From Doris montereyensis (Eukaryota; Mollusca; Gastropoda; Nudibranchia; Dorididae): 64,000 nt of DNA. Each line of letters begins with the position of its first letter. Positions within the stretch are counted from its first letter, which is position 1. The notes under the pieces are model-generated. The model did not search any database, was not told the origin of the DNA, and saw only the letters and a list, made by a program, of their open reading frames with translations. Both the position numbers and the translations under genes were made by a program. The DNA lies in assembly GCA_037039925.1 (NCBI GenBank), contig JAXRKP010001506.1, positions 10,001-74,000 of the forward strand, given 5' to 3'. Positions 1-11,489 of the stretch are shown here, piece after piece.

Positions 1-607
1 GTTTACATGTCCAAACCATCTCAATTGATTTCTTTCTATCTTAGTTTTGATGCCATCTGCTTTGGTTTGATCTCTTATTGTTGTGTTTCTGATTTTGTCT
101 CGTTTAGTTTTCCTACCACTCTTCTTAGATATTTCATTTCGGGCTGTCTGTACTCTAATGTATTCTCTACTGTCTAAAGTCCAAGTTTCGCTGCCATAGA
201 GGAGAGTAGGACAATAAACTACATTGTATACTGCCATTTTGGTTTTTGTTGACAATTCTTGCTTACCTACAAATACTTTTCCTAGATGGTTATATATTGC
301 AGTTGTCTTTTTGATTCTCTGATTGATTTCTTCTCTTAGTTTTCCCTCTGAGTTAATCATTACTCCTAGGTAATTGTAGCTTTGAACTTGTTCTTAATAC
401 TGCGTGTTTTAGCTTCCCTAATTACTAGCATTGTTGTTTTTTTTTTGCATTTACTCTCATTCCTCTTTTATTTAGTTCATTGTTCACAATGTTGATATTC
501 GACTGAAGGTCACTTTCTGATTTTCCATAACAGAACTAAATAATCAGCAAATGAAAGCATTGATACATTTACTGGTTTGAGCTTCCACATACCTACATTC
601 ATTTTCT

Positions 608-1006
608 TCATTTTGAGGATGCCTTTGCGACTGAATCCATAAATGTGATAAACAAAAGAGGACTTAGTAAACAACCCTGTCTTACTCCTTTATCTACATC
701 AAATTCTTCTGATACATTTCCAGCTACTCTCAATACGCATGTTGGTTTATTGTAAAAACTTTTAATGGCTTCTATTAAATTTTGCTCTACATTGTGTTCT
801 TTTAAGGAATGACATAGTTCGTCCCTCCTCACAGTGTCAAATGCCTTTTCTAAGTCAATAAAACACAGGTGCAAGTCAATGTTTCTCTCAAGGAATTTTT
901 CTATTATTTGTCTAATTGTAAATATGTGGTCTTGTACACTTCTTCTTGGTCTAAATCTACTCTGATGCTCTTCAATCTGATCCTCTGCTCTTTTCCTTAG
1001 TCTCAT
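608..1006 (-). pseudogene. LINE copy A reverse transcriptase fragment
   Basis: Reverse transcriptase fingers and palm: RPRRSVQDHIFTIRQIIEKF, then LCFIDLEKAFDTV with the first catalytic aspartate, and GVRQGCLLSPLLF. The FADD catalytic box follows at about 550-560 but is separated by a frameshift. In copy E (39640) the same box reads FADDLVLFGK. Confidence 0.87.
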
Positions 1007-1323
1007 TTCCAGTATCCTGGCATATACTTTTCCTGGAACGCTAAGTAGTGATATCCTCTATAGTTTGAGCATTCCATAGTTGATCCTTTCTTATGTATTG
1101 GTACTACCGTTCCCTTTTACAGTCGTCTGGCACCTGTTTGGACTTCCATGCTTGTTGGCATAGTGCATGTAGTAGTCTATCTGCCTCTCTCACTTGGTTT
1201 TTAATCATTTATGGATCAACTTGATCTGCTCCTGGGGCTTTTCCTAATTTCAGTTTTCTTATAGCTGTTTGAATTTCTTCCATTGATATCAGCTGTCTCC
1301 TCTGGATTACTTGATACTCTTAC

Positions 1324-1770
1324 TTATTGATCTTTACTCCTTGTTTCATACGTTCTGGAAGGATTATGTAATTGTTGAAAATGCTTTCTCCATGTTTCCA
1401 TGATTTTGCTGTCTTCTTTCCTTATTTCTCCTTTGACATTATTAATTTGTCGTATTGGGCATGCTTTAGTCTTTCTCATGCTCTTCATTTCCCAGAACAG
1501 CTTTTGATTTCCTTCATAGCTTTCTTTGAGTCTTTGTCCAAACTCTTCCCATTGTTCCTGTTTGGCTTTCCTCACTTCCTCTTTGGCTATAGTTCTTTTA
1601 TTCACGTAATCGGGTCTCTTTGTTTGCAAGTATTTCTTCCAGGCATCCTTCTTTGCTTTGATCATAGTCTTGACATTTTCATTCCACCATGTTGTTCTTT
1701 GTCTATCTCCTTTAATTTGTTTCCTACCACAGACCTCTTCAGTACAACTGAGGAGTGTTTCTTTATACAT
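1324..1770 (-). pseudogene. LINE copy A linker between endonuclease and reverse transcriptase
   Basis: A 148-codon lysine-rich, probably helical segment: WWNENVKTMIKAKKDAWKK and LFWEMKSMRKTKACPIRQI are recognisable in every longer copy. It joins the endonuclease to the reverse transcriptase in one polyprotein. No catalytic residues are expected. Confidence 0.75.
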
Positions 1771-2150
1771 CTGCCACTTTTCTTCTATTGTGCTATCATT
1801 TAGATCTATCTGTCTTTCACTGATAAATCTTTTTATCCTAGATTGATATACCTTTTTTACTACTGGTTTGTTTAATTCTCTATTTTGAGTTTAGTAGCTT
1901 CTTCTCTTTCCTTTTCTGTTTGTTTTCCTCAGTCAGTAATCTCATTTTGGCAATCACTAAGCGATGATCACTAAATATTCTGCTCCTCTGTTTACTCTTG
2001 CATCCAATGTACTGTAAAAAAAGGGAGCTGCTAACTATTATTATGTAGTCTATCATTGACTTTTCACACCTGCCTTCATTTACTCTTGTATATATATATT
2101 TGTGGATATCTTTATGAGGGAAAAGGTGTTGGCTATTTTCATGTTATTCT

Positions 2151-2687
2151 TTAGGCAAAATCTATGAGTCTCTCTCCATTTGGAGAAGTTGTGGTCTCTC
2201 CTCCTTTACCTATTACTCCTCCTGACGTTTCTACATTGTTGCCTACTCTAGCGTTTGAATCTCCTAAAAGCATTAGTTCCTGTTTGGATTGAAGATTCTC
2301 TGCAGCTATTCGTAAACCTTTTTCGAAGATATCTTTTTCTTCTTTAGTTGCGTCTTCGTTTGGTCCATAAGCTATTAATAATTTAATTTCTCGACCTTTT
2401 GGTTTAATATTTACCTCTATAAATTTCCAACTTTCTGGTAGCTTTTCATGCCTTTTATGCACTAGGAGGCCTACTCCTGCTCTAGCTCTATCTTTGACAT
2501 CTACTCCTGAGAAGATTAAAATATGATTCGGTCCTACATTTTCTATTCCTTGTCCTTTTTTCTTTGTTTCTGTAATGGCCAAAATATCTACATTGAATTT
2601 TTCCGGTTCTTCAACTAATTCTAACTCTTTTCCATTTATTGCCCTAATGTTCCATGTTCCAAAAATCACAGTCCGTGTTCGTTTCAA
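2151..2687 (-). pseudogene. LINE copy A endonuclease domain
   Basis: An AP-type endonuclease (exonuclease-endonuclease-phosphatase fold) that nicks target DNA to prime reverse transcription. It opens FGTWNIRAING, holds ITETKKKGQG near the catalytic glutamate, then LLIAYGPNEDA and LLGDSNARVGN with the Asp/Asn active-site pair. Downstream the SDHHL-type motif lies across a frame break (about 1960-1980). 178 codons are open, the longest EN remnant of this family in the window. Confidence 0.85.
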
Positions 2688-2759
2688 GTTCGTCTTCCAA
2701 AGATAAAGCCGGTTATATTTCTTTTACTTCTCTGAATCAGGTTTTTTAGATAAGCAGGG

Positions 2760-3080
2760 GATTAGCCCACTGTACCCTAGGTAGATGGTGGGGCTGTCAC
2801 CTTGAGGTCCGCTACCAGGCCTTGTTATTTTCTGTCAGGGTTAACTCCCTTAGCCTTTAGTCCTTCAAGACCAGCATGCAAGGCAGCAGGTTGTTGTTTT
2901 CTGTCAGGTTAACTCCCTTAGTGTTTGGTCAGTCAAGGCCGGCCTGCAAGGCAGCAGGTTGTTTTCTGTCAGGGTTAACTCCCTTAGCCTTTGGTCAACG
3001 AAGACCCACCTGCAAGGCAGCAGGAGACTTGTGGAGGGCGGGATTATCTATTCTCCGTACAGGTGCTTACATGTCCACTG
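2760..3080 (-). repeat. LINE 5' leader monomers, copy A
   Basis: At least three monomers of 66-69 bp share the + strand core CAAGGCAGCAGG (2878, 2947, 3013) and the phrase GTTAACTCCCTTAG. The same block heads copies at 36690-36915, 45330-45460 (minus), 49825-50100 and 58290-58560 (plus), always just upstream of the endonuclease. Tandem 5' monomers in LINEs often act as promoter units; that role is inferred here. Confidence 0.75.
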
Positions 3081-3500
3081 TCCGGAGTTTTGCTGTATGC
3101 GGTGTGGCTGTGTCATTCTGCAAGATGATGCCTTTTCCTCAGGCGGCCAAGTCTTTTTCGACGCAGGGCTTCTCTTAATCTGTCCGGTGTTTCACAATGC
3201 CTGGCAGTATTTACAGTTTGACCAGGGGGCAGGATGTCTACTAGTAAGCAAAACAAATTTTCAGTCGTCTGTACTCACAAATCAAAGCATCAACATGTGC
3301 AATGTTCTTGTCCGTCCCAGAAGACTGAGGGCAACCACGACATGGATCATCTTCAAGATTTGAACGCCCTGACACCATTGATAGACCTGTTGCTTTTTTC
3401 TCATTACATCTGTCTGTTCCGTCTACAGAAAGAAGTTCACAATGAATTTCACTGTTCAGTTCGATCTGTTCGTTTGCATGCAAACATTTTATAACACTAT
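3081..3500 (-). pseudogene. Mariner-type transposase remnant with internal deletion
   Basis: Cut-and-paste transposase of the mariner/SETMAR type. Minus-strand reading of 3483-3241 gives GRSNLEDDPCRGCPQSSGTD and KNIAHVDALICEYRRLKI, the DNA-binding region. 3240-3081 gives VDILPPGQTVNTARHC, then LQNDTATPHTA, which corresponds to the catalytic D-N-A-PHTA motif. The two parts abut, so about half the protein, including the first catalytic Asp, is missing. The LINE copy A 5' end begins exactly where the mariner reading stops. Confidence 0.75.
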
Positions 3501-3759
3501 TAACACCTCTAACTTTGACCCCTTTTCAATGATGGTCACTATCTTTCTTCTACCACCATGCATTCAACAATGGTGATGTGGTTTTGGGAAGACGTACCGG
3601 GTAGTGCATTCTATGCAGTGTTTACAAATTGAACATTGATGCATTGGTTTTTGAGATGGCCATTTTCACCTTAATTCCGGGACAGCCCTCGTGCATTGCA
3701 GTTTCTGCTGGGGATAAATAATGTCAAGTCTGTGAGCATTTCTACTTGTGCTCGGATGT
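3501..3759. other. No gene seen
   Basis: Unique-looking DNA between the mariner remnant and a LINE 3' scrap. It could include the upstream end of the mariner element, but I could not find a terminal inverted repeat. Confidence 0.5.
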
Positions 3760-3970
3760 TTCTATCTTTATCGATTCTCATTCTACCTTCTGGTGTATGG
3801 GTTTAAATGCCTGAAAAATGACCTTTCTCCTGACTACCATGTCCTGACATTTTCTGTTTACTTTTGTGAAGGTTAAATTTCTTTACTTTAGTCCTTGTTT
3901 TATATACACCTTCTTCCCACTTTCTCCGAGGACTGCCTTTTGGCCTTTTTCCTCGAGTTTTATCATGGAT
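3760..3970 (-). mobile_element. LINE 3' terminal fragment
   Basis: Minus strand: GKRPKGSPRRKWEE and the KCQD-like C-terminal stretch of the RTE-like LINE, ending in a degraded TAAAGA-type tail on the 3760 side. Heavily 5' truncated. Confidence 0.75.
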
Positions 3971-4790
3971 TGATGAGTTTTGGACCAAAAGGTTGATTAT
4001 CTGTTCTTTGCATAATCGGTTAGAACGATCATTTATGTCAAGTTCATGGCAGAAAAATGTCCGTATGACTTATAATTTTTTTTAAATAAAATATTTGGTA
4101 GGTGAAAAAAATAAAAAATTTGACGTAAATTAGCCTAACACTGACAGAGAAAATGGCAGTAAAAACTCGTATATTTTTGCGGTTAATCGCCAAATGTGGC
4201 AACACACGACTTGACCTCATTTTGCCAAATTCCGATGGACGCGTCTCCTATCGCTGTGTGATATAAGAGGTGTTGTATGTAAACATTCGCACAAGCATAG
4301 GAAAAACCCAAAAAAATTGGTCATTTTGATGTCTGTTTTCACAACAGTGCACATCTAAACGTAGATTTATAATCCTATTTACATAAGTAACAATGACAGA
4401 GACTGTCGAAAGAGTAAGGGGGCTACTACAACAAGGGAAATCCGTCTGAAGCGTTTGTTTTGTGTTATTTTCTTTTGATTTTTTTACTTGCATTTTTCTC
4501 GAAATGTAGTTTTTCCGTACTAAAATTCTCTCTTCCACCATTTACCGAGGGATTTGTATTATATGTGGCACACAGGTTCCTCTTGTCAATATTATTAGAA
4601 TGACGTCGTTTTAAAAAAGTATATTGTAAACTTTTTGAGAGAAAAAAAAAATTGTAATAAAACACCGTTTTTGTACATTCACGGTATTTTTGAAAACTTC
4701 ATAAAAAACGAAACTATCCAAAATATCGAAAAAATCGACGCAACTCTTTAGATATTGAATGGAAAAGACGATCTGCAAGGTTTTGAGTGA
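3971..4790. other. AT-rich DNA without a supported gene
   Basis: Poly-A and poly-T rich, with only short ORFs of low-complexity composition. I see no splice-bounded coding segment or known repeat. Confidence 0.5.
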
Positions 4791-5640
4791 TCTTCTTCGT
4801 AACTAAGAGAGGAGATAGCATAACCTATTAATGTTGAAATGCACTGACTTCCTCTTGCATCTCTGCAGTGGTACGGTTCAGTTGTGAATGTGATGATTTT
4901 TCATTCTTTCATTCCAGGTAAATCGAAGCTAATTCAATCTAGATCTAGTAAGATCTAGATATATCTAAGTTGTTATCCAGAGGCTTAGAAACTACGAGAG
5001 TAGATTTCTAGGGCTTGAATCTGTCGCACCCATTTTGAGTAGAGCTAGAGTTAAACTTTTAGATCTAGATCTACTTGGTAGCATAGTTAATAGAATCAGA
5101 ATTAATTGAGAACTTTGTTTTAACAAGCAAATCTTCATAAATCTGAGTTAAAGGTAAGCTAGCTCCAGAATCTAGATCTAGACAATTAAACAATTGGGGA
5201 TGGCCTCTCAAAAACTTAGGTTTATTGATTGGGATTCACCAGTGGATGTGATTGATCTAACTTGTAAGAACAAATTCAGGTGGGAATGGCTGTCAAATAA
5301 GGATTGTAATGATGAATTCCTTTTTCTAGTTATATTAGGAAGGTTGTCGAGAAAGATGGCATTGTGGTGCTGTTATTATAAGTGTGAGATTAAATATGGT
5401 GCAGGAGGTGTTCAGTGTATGAAAGATCATGCCGAGAGAAATGTCCACAACCGTGATCGGAATGTAGACAAAACAAATCAACGGCTTGCAGCGGCTATGC
5501 AATTGAAGTAGCCAAGGATAAAATTGATGGATCTTTATTAACAGGTTTACTTATAGATTATCCATTACAATCGTTTGTATCTCGAACAATGTCAATGAAT
5601 ACTAACAATGACCAAGTTTCACATTTCGGTAAGTTTCAGA
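4790..5640 (+). mobile_element. Transposon-like element with zinc-finger ORF, copy 1
   Basis: A leader at 4795-4925 is repeated in inverted orientation at 28745-28850. It is followed by AGATCTAGATCT-rich sequence and then the ORF at 5194-5511, after which homology to the second copy fades near a GGTAAG sequence at 5629. The arrangement (shared leader, conserved start, decayed ORF) indicates a mobile element. I did not find its termini. Confidence 0.5.
5194..5511 (+). pseudogene. Zinc-finger transposon ORF, copy 1
   Basis: Likely start is the MASQKL methionine two codons in, as it matches MASCSRR in copy 2. FIDWDSPVDVIDL, CKNKFRWEWL and CCYYKCEIKYG...DH...H are shared. The Cys and His spacing resembles a BED-like finger of hAT-type transposases. 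Two frameshifts bracket the FLVILGRLSRK stretch, where copy 2 reads SDYFRKVDKDG. Family unknown to me beyond that resemblance. Confidence 0.55.
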
Positions 5641-5920
5641 TTTTTTTCCATTTCCCATTTACATCCCTGTCACTGGCTCGCCACTGGTTTTCATGTCTGA
5701 CCACCCTAGTTTACTAGAGTGTGAGAACACATTGTATTACACATTCCCTATATCACAACACACATGGTTGGAAAGGGCTTGATAAGTTGAATAGATCTGT
5801 CCAATGTGTAAGCCATATTATTATGCTACTACTCACAAGAGGTGAATAGGACCGAAAATTAGCGAAATTTGCAACTCGCGCCGTGGTGAACAGAAAAATG
5901 GGGCGGTTTGGACAAGCTAC
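5641..5920. other. No gene seen
   Basis: Unannotated sequence between the zinc-finger element and a LINE scrap. No coding or repeat signal that I can name. Confidence 0.5.
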
Positions 5921-6075
5921 TTTACGTTTTCCTTACTACTCTTTCTTAGATATTCCATTTTAGCTGCTTGTGCTCTATTCTATTCCCTACTGTCTAAGGT
6001 CCAGGTTTCACTGCCACAGAGGAAAGTAGGATAATAAACTGTGTTGTAATGTATACTGCCATTTTAGTTTTTACA
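5921..6075 (-). mobile_element. LINE internal fragment
   Basis: Corresponds to positions about 105-260 of copy A (the KYLRRV and TKMAVYN region of the C-terminal part), truncated at both ends. Several copies elsewhere share the phrase GTCCAGGTTTCACTGCCA. Confidence 0.8.
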
Positions 6076-7129
6076 TATAGACATGTTCAGAGATGAGGAC
6101 CATAAATCCGTCTTTTTCTATTTTTTTCTATTATTATTTTTTTTTTTTAATATATATATTTTTATTTTTTTACAGGTGTGACCTGCCTACTCTGTCCCCA
6201 TGGAATTTCAAATGAAATGTTGAAAGACGGTTTTGAGCTCTTTAGCAAGAGGCAGTGAGAAAATAGGACAGATGTAGAGAATCTGAGGAATGATTTTATT
6301 TGTAAAGTTTTTAATTAGTCGATCAGGTAGTTATAGCTATTTCTGTGTTATGTTCTTTGGAGATAAGCAGACAGATACAAAGCTGATAGGGATGATAGGG
6401 ATAGGATTTTTTTGAGAGATATCTGTTCTTGTTAAAGTCTTCCATTTAATGATTTATTCAAGGTCCTTTATTCAAAGGAAACCGGCTTTTATGTGAAATA
6501 AATATACAGTCGCAGTCAGATTTAATGAGGTCGTCGGGATTGATGCTAGGGCCTTGTTGTAGAGACCTTTTATTGAATGCGAGGTCAACAAGGAATTTCC
6601 CATTTCAACAGCATCGATTTGTTTTTGTTTATTTTTTTTTAAAAGGCATTTGCGCTTTATGGGTTTTGATGTAGAGGTACCAATCTGGATTTTGATTTGG
6701 ATTGTACACATGATATTTCTTTGTAATAAATCTGTTGAGACAAACTTTTTAGTTTGTGTTATACATAATTAAATGAATGAAAGTAATGTTATAATGTACT
6801 TTATTTTGGGTACTTCGATTCAACTTTCACTTTCAGTTTAAGTCTTATCTATGGTTTGAGTACATTTCTAAAAAAAAATTAAGTTAAGGAAAAATAAGTA
6901 AATATTTCATTTGTCACGGTAAAACAGTGAAAAGTGAAGGTAATATTAATACATATTTTACTTTTTAAAAACAGTATTGTCTTCTTTGTTTATCACTAAT
7001 ATCACGCTTTTTAAAATTACAGTTATCAGGAAAATTCTTACGGCATGACCACTGCCTTGAGTCTTGTGGCAGTGGCACACAATAAAATCCTTGAAAATGT
7101 CCTAACAGTTTCACAACTTCCCGTTAATA
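6076..7129. other. AT-rich DNA without a supported gene
   Basis: Includes a T-rich tract at 6115-6170. No convincing ORF, splice-bounded exon or named repeat. Confidence 0.5.
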
Positions 7130-7450
7130 TTGGGGGCTCGATAAAGAGGCAAGATGTCAGCCTCTCAAACGAAAGATAGTGGGTTCAAGCCTCGACGGTG
7201 GTTGAAAAATGTTCTCGAATAAAATCTACCCCTCTGGTCCATGTAGGTGGATTGACACCTAGTGACCTAGTCCCATCGGAGACAGATGATAAAGAGGAGG
7301 TCCTGTGTGCAGATCACAACACTGCACGTTAATGATTCCTTGGCTGTTTACAGGGCAGTCTGGATAAAAAATTTAAAATCCCACCAAAACCCCTGCGATC
7401 ACCTGGTCCTTCAGTTGTGGATGTGGGTAAAATCAAATCAATTTTTTTAA
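7130..7450 (+). mobile_element. tRNA-derived SINE, family 1
   Basis: The head resembles a tRNA with an A-box-like AGGCAAGATGTCAGCC region and a B-box-like GGGTTCAAGCCTC (about 7192). The body carries AAATCTACCCCTCTGGTCC and GTGTGCAGATC, shared with the copy at 19575-19860 and, inverted, at 47190-47430. About 310 bp. Transcribed by RNA polymerase III and mobilised by a LINE, by analogy with other SINEs. Confidence 0.75.
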
Positions 7451-7844
7451 ACATTAATATTTCATGGGAAACTGTGTCTGTTGCAGCTTTAGAAATGGAT
7501 TTAATTCTTCTCAAGGACGTGTCAAGGGATGATATTTTGTTTTGTTTTCATGAATGGATTGAAATATGGTAAAGGTAAAGTAAAAGGTACGTTACATTGT
7601 CAATAGTTTCTTAACGAAATAACTACTGTTGTTCTTAATTTAAGTTTCCTCATTGATTTTATTTCCTACTGTAACTGTAACATCTGTTGCCAACTGTGAT
7701 GTCCTTTGACAATGATATTTATGTTTTTATTATCAACAATTTGTTACTTTGTGAAAGAGTAAAAATAAAACCTGTTGAAAAGAAACAAAGTGTTTATAAG
7801 TCTTTGTCCCTTTATGAGTTTATGTCGATTAAGGTAAATGATTA

Positions 7845-7985
7845 TACTATTACTACTACATGTACTGCTACTTCATGTCCTACTATTTTATATTATTATT
7901 ATACTTCTATACGACTACTACATGTATTACTAACCTACACATGTCTTACTACTACATATACTATGACTACTAGTACTACATATAT
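7845..7985. repeat. Degenerate TAC/ACT trinucleotide tract
   Basis: Irregular TACTAC, ACTACTACATG and TATTATTAT runs. The overlapping ORF is threonine- and tyrosine-rich only because of this repeat. Confidence 0.8.
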
Positions 7986-8946
7986 TACAAATTTCCCAAT
8001 TCAGTTGTAAGGCGTCGGCCTTCTGATAAAATGGGCCAACCACACAGTTTTAGATTCTTGCTTTTTTACACCAATCGAAACATCAATACATAATACAGCT
8101 TATGACAAAATCTTGTTTCGAAATTTCAACTTGAAACGTTTTAAAATTGTAAAAAACATAATACACCAATCCTTTCATAGCAGAATCTTCTTCCGATAAA
8201 AATATTAAAATGCTCCAACCCACCAAAAAAGACATAGGGTGGCTTGTTGTGAATTGAAAGATTTACCTGTCAGGATGGCATTGCATCAAAAAGCATCAAC
8301 CCACACGACAGCCTGTCAGTCACTTGTTGTTCTTGTGGTTAACCGAGTAAATGACATTGTTTTGATAATTTCACGATCGGCTAACATTACTAACAACGAA
8401 GGTCAGACAAATGATGAATGAAAGGATTGGTTAACTTTTATGAAGCAGGCGGAGTCCTATTATAATCGAGAAGTGGTGTTCACCATTCTGTTTTCAGATC
8501 ACAACAAGGGAAAAGGTGTCTAGCCACTACCTTTGTTTTCTTTTGCTCATGCCATAACATGACGGTAGCAAGGTGGCAGCCACTCCTTTTGTTTGCTATT
8601 GTTGAAGCTATGACATGTGATGGAAGCAATGTGTCTAGAGATTCCTTTTGTTTACTTGATACTTTAGATCTCTCCCATATTCTGGATAAAAGGGATGGCT
8701 AAGATTGCGCTTGCATCAATATTTTCATGTATCCTCACCTTGTAAGCAATACACACATGGGCGTTTAATTTACATGTTAATTGCAATGTTTAACTTATTT
8801 ACCCATTAAAATTGTATTCAAAACTCATGGCAGAATTATGGCGTATTAGCAAAATTGAAACCAGCAACCACTGATATTTGTGACAAATTTAGGTTTGTTT
8901 ACAAGACGCTCAGCGTAGATGAAGTCTATCAACATGTTCCATTACT
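7986..8946. other. No gene seen
   Basis: Sequence leading to the satellite. 8660-8830 is AT-rich. No ORF here looks coding. Confidence 0.45.
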
Positions 8947-9810
8947 AGGTTCCGACTTTCATCACGTAGGTACCAACACGCTAAAAGACAACGGTCTTGG
9001 CCTGACACCAAATGTCAATCAGCATCAAGGCATTGGTTCATTACCAGGTTCCGGCCTTCAGTCAGATGGCACCAACATGCTGTCTTGACCTGACACTAGT
9101 GCACCACAAGATGGCCACCTGCATCAAGGCAATGACACATTGTCACCAGGTTCTAACCATCGGTCAAATGGCACCAACTCACTACACGTACAGGATTCCA
9201 GTCTCGTCCTGACACCAGTGCGACACCAGATGCCAATTTGCATCAAGGCATTGACACATCAGGTTCTGACCTTCAATCAAATGGCACCAACACACTATAA
9301 CATTAAGACGAATGTCTCGACCTGACACCAGTACGACAAATGACAATCGGCATCAAGGCATTGACTCACTACCAGGTTCGAACTTCATCACAATGACACC
9401 AACACACTACAGTACTAATACTAGACAAACCGTTTTGGCCTGACACCAGTATGCCACCAGATGTCAATCTGTATCAAAACATTGGCACATTATTAGGTTC
9501 CAACCTACAGTCAGATGGTACCAACACACTACAAGACACAGGTCTCGGTCTAACACCAAATGTCAATCTACAGGGTTCTGACCTTCATCACGATGGCACA
9601 CTACAAGACAACTGTCTTGGCCTGACACCAGTATGCCACCAGATGTCCATCTGCATCAAGGCTTTGACACATTATCAGGTTCCAACCTTCAGTCAGGTGG
9701 CATCGACTCACTACCACTCAGACTACCGTACCATCGACAGCCTGGCACTACCAGACTACCATCGACAGCCTGGCACTACCAGACTACCATCGACCACCTG
9801 GCACTAGTGT
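8947..9810 (+). repeat. Satellite of about 110-bp units, eight degenerate copies
   Basis: The marker AGGTTC recurs at about 8947, 9046, 9148, 9261, 9374, 9495, 9572 and 9677, spaced 77-121 bp. Each unit holds GGCACCAACACACTAC, CCTGACACCAGT and CATCAAGGCATTGAC phrases. Units differ by indels, so frame is not conserved and the ORFs across it are by-products. At 9731-9810 a shorter 28-bp unit (CCATCGACAGCCTGGCACTA...) is repeated three times. Confidence 0.88.
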
Positions 9811-11489
9811 ACCACCAAGTGTCAATCTTCGTCATGACATTAATTTATTGCCACGTGTATCGATGAGCATCATCGTGGCAACAGCACGACAAAAATAAAT
9901 AAAACGAGAGGAAAATAGAGGGATTAACTTGGATTAAGAAAGAGAGAGAAATAAAGAGAGTAATGGAGGGAGGAGGAGAAAGAGAGAGTGAGTGAGAGAC
10001 AGACATAGAGTGATGACGAGAGAGGGGGAAGGGGTGTGATAATACAAATATATCTATTGCTATTGCTATTACTCGTATCATTGTGTGTTTTAATGTATTG
10101 AATAAACATGGAAAGATCAACCTGTATTTTGTTATTTTTATTCGCTTGCAAGAAGTTTTATTAGTACAATGTAATATTACTTACAGAGCAATAGTGAGTG
10201 ATGTGGGTTGACGCTCTGACTGGTCTGTCATTGTCAATTAAAAAACAGACTGCGTTTCATTTCAAACTGGGCCAAGCCACATAATTTTTTAATTTTAGAT
10301 TTTGTGAATGTAATTTTTGTTCTGTATATGTGTAGAAAGTAATTATACACGAGTACCGAAAATATTATAGTACAGGACATTAAAAAGAAAGTTTTTTGCC
10401 TCTCCTGTAAAGATGTGTCCACTGGGTGGGGTTGGCACATTGTAACAGAGCGCCGACAAAATATAACGTTAACTTCACAATTTGATTATTTGGTTGAAAA
10501 TAATTAGGACAAGACTGAGGCTGCATGTTATTTCTAAGCCCTGTTGTGATCACAGTGTTTTTAATGAATATTAAAACACAAAAGTATTCAGGAAAACATG
10601 CTTGCCGCTCATGCAAGTTTTATACTTCTTTTTAAATTTCACTTCACTAAAGACCGCAAAAGATTAATTAAATATTACGAAAGAAATTTTGTTTCCTTCT
10701 TACCAACACCATTGGCATATTATTATAAAAGATACTGATGATACTTTATGTATTATATCCTGAAAGCCTGTCTCGTGTCTTGTCCAGCTAAAAATGTTAT
10801 TTATCCCTTAAGCAATCTCAAACACAAAAGCCTTGAACTTGAACTCATGGCTAGTCAAACTTTCCTCTAGGTCTCTTTTTAATCCCTTTATTTTCTTTAT
10901 ACCAGCAATACGCCTTTTTCAAACTCAAACACGGAAATCTCGAACTACCAAACTACCATAAAATGTAAACAAAATGTGAAAGAAAAAGCTCAAATTTGCT
11001 CCTATTATAAAGTTGACATTCTAATTAAATTAGAAACAAGGCTCAAAAGTCTGACGTCAACTTCGACCTCTGGTTCTAAACAGTGAACCAAAATGGCGGC
11101 CATCATGCTGTTTTTCTCTATACACTTCTACTTGCTTTGGTTCAATGTTTTGTATCAGGTAGCAATCGTCAATCAACGTCATCAATTCATGGCCTACGCT
11201 GACTTATGCCTTCTTGATGAATTAATGAACCCAAATTAACTTATATTGACATTTTGCAAGGTCTTCTACGGAACCAGTGCATGATCAATTATTGAATTGA
11301 TGGACCAATACCAATAATGACTGATGCTGTGTTCTAATAAAATATGTTTTGTTACTAACAATCCCACCCTCAATAAGTTTCATTTTAAGGAATTCAGTTT
11401 ATAGGCTTAACATACTACTAGTACTAGTAAACACTACAGGCAGCTGTTTTGAGTACAGTGTGCTCCCATGGATTTGAATATGTCCGTCT
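9811..11489. other. No supported gene; purine tract and a small ORF
   Basis: 9900-10035 is a GA-rich purine tract. At 11093 an ATG in good context (AAAATGGCGGC) starts a 48-codon ORF with a hydrophobic MLFFSIHFYLLWF stretch. I have no family for it. The rest is AT-rich. Confidence 0.4.

Larger units (their letters stand above)
1..3080 (-). mobile_element. RTE-like LINE copy A (3' end beyond the window edge)
   Basis: The best preserved copy of the dominant LINE family here. Read on the minus strand it has a 5' leader of 66-69 bp repeats, an endonuclease domain, a linker, a reverse transcriptase and the start of the C-terminal region (INQLRWFGHVN at position 1-40). The C-terminal RWFGHV...GRPRRKWEED signature seen in other copies, and tails of AAAG repeats, point to an RTE-like clade. 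That clade call is inference. Frameshifts and stops break the ORF. Confidence 0.88.

Noticed and set aside
7..60. Repeated phrase CCAAACCATCTCAATTGAT considered as a regulatory motif
   Set aside because: It is the antisense of the conserved LINE INQLRWFGH coding stretch and recurs in every copy.
8855..9866. Several overlapping ORFs that might suggest a repetitive protein
   Set aside because: Unit lengths vary from 77 to 121 bp and do not keep frame, so the satellite is non-coding.
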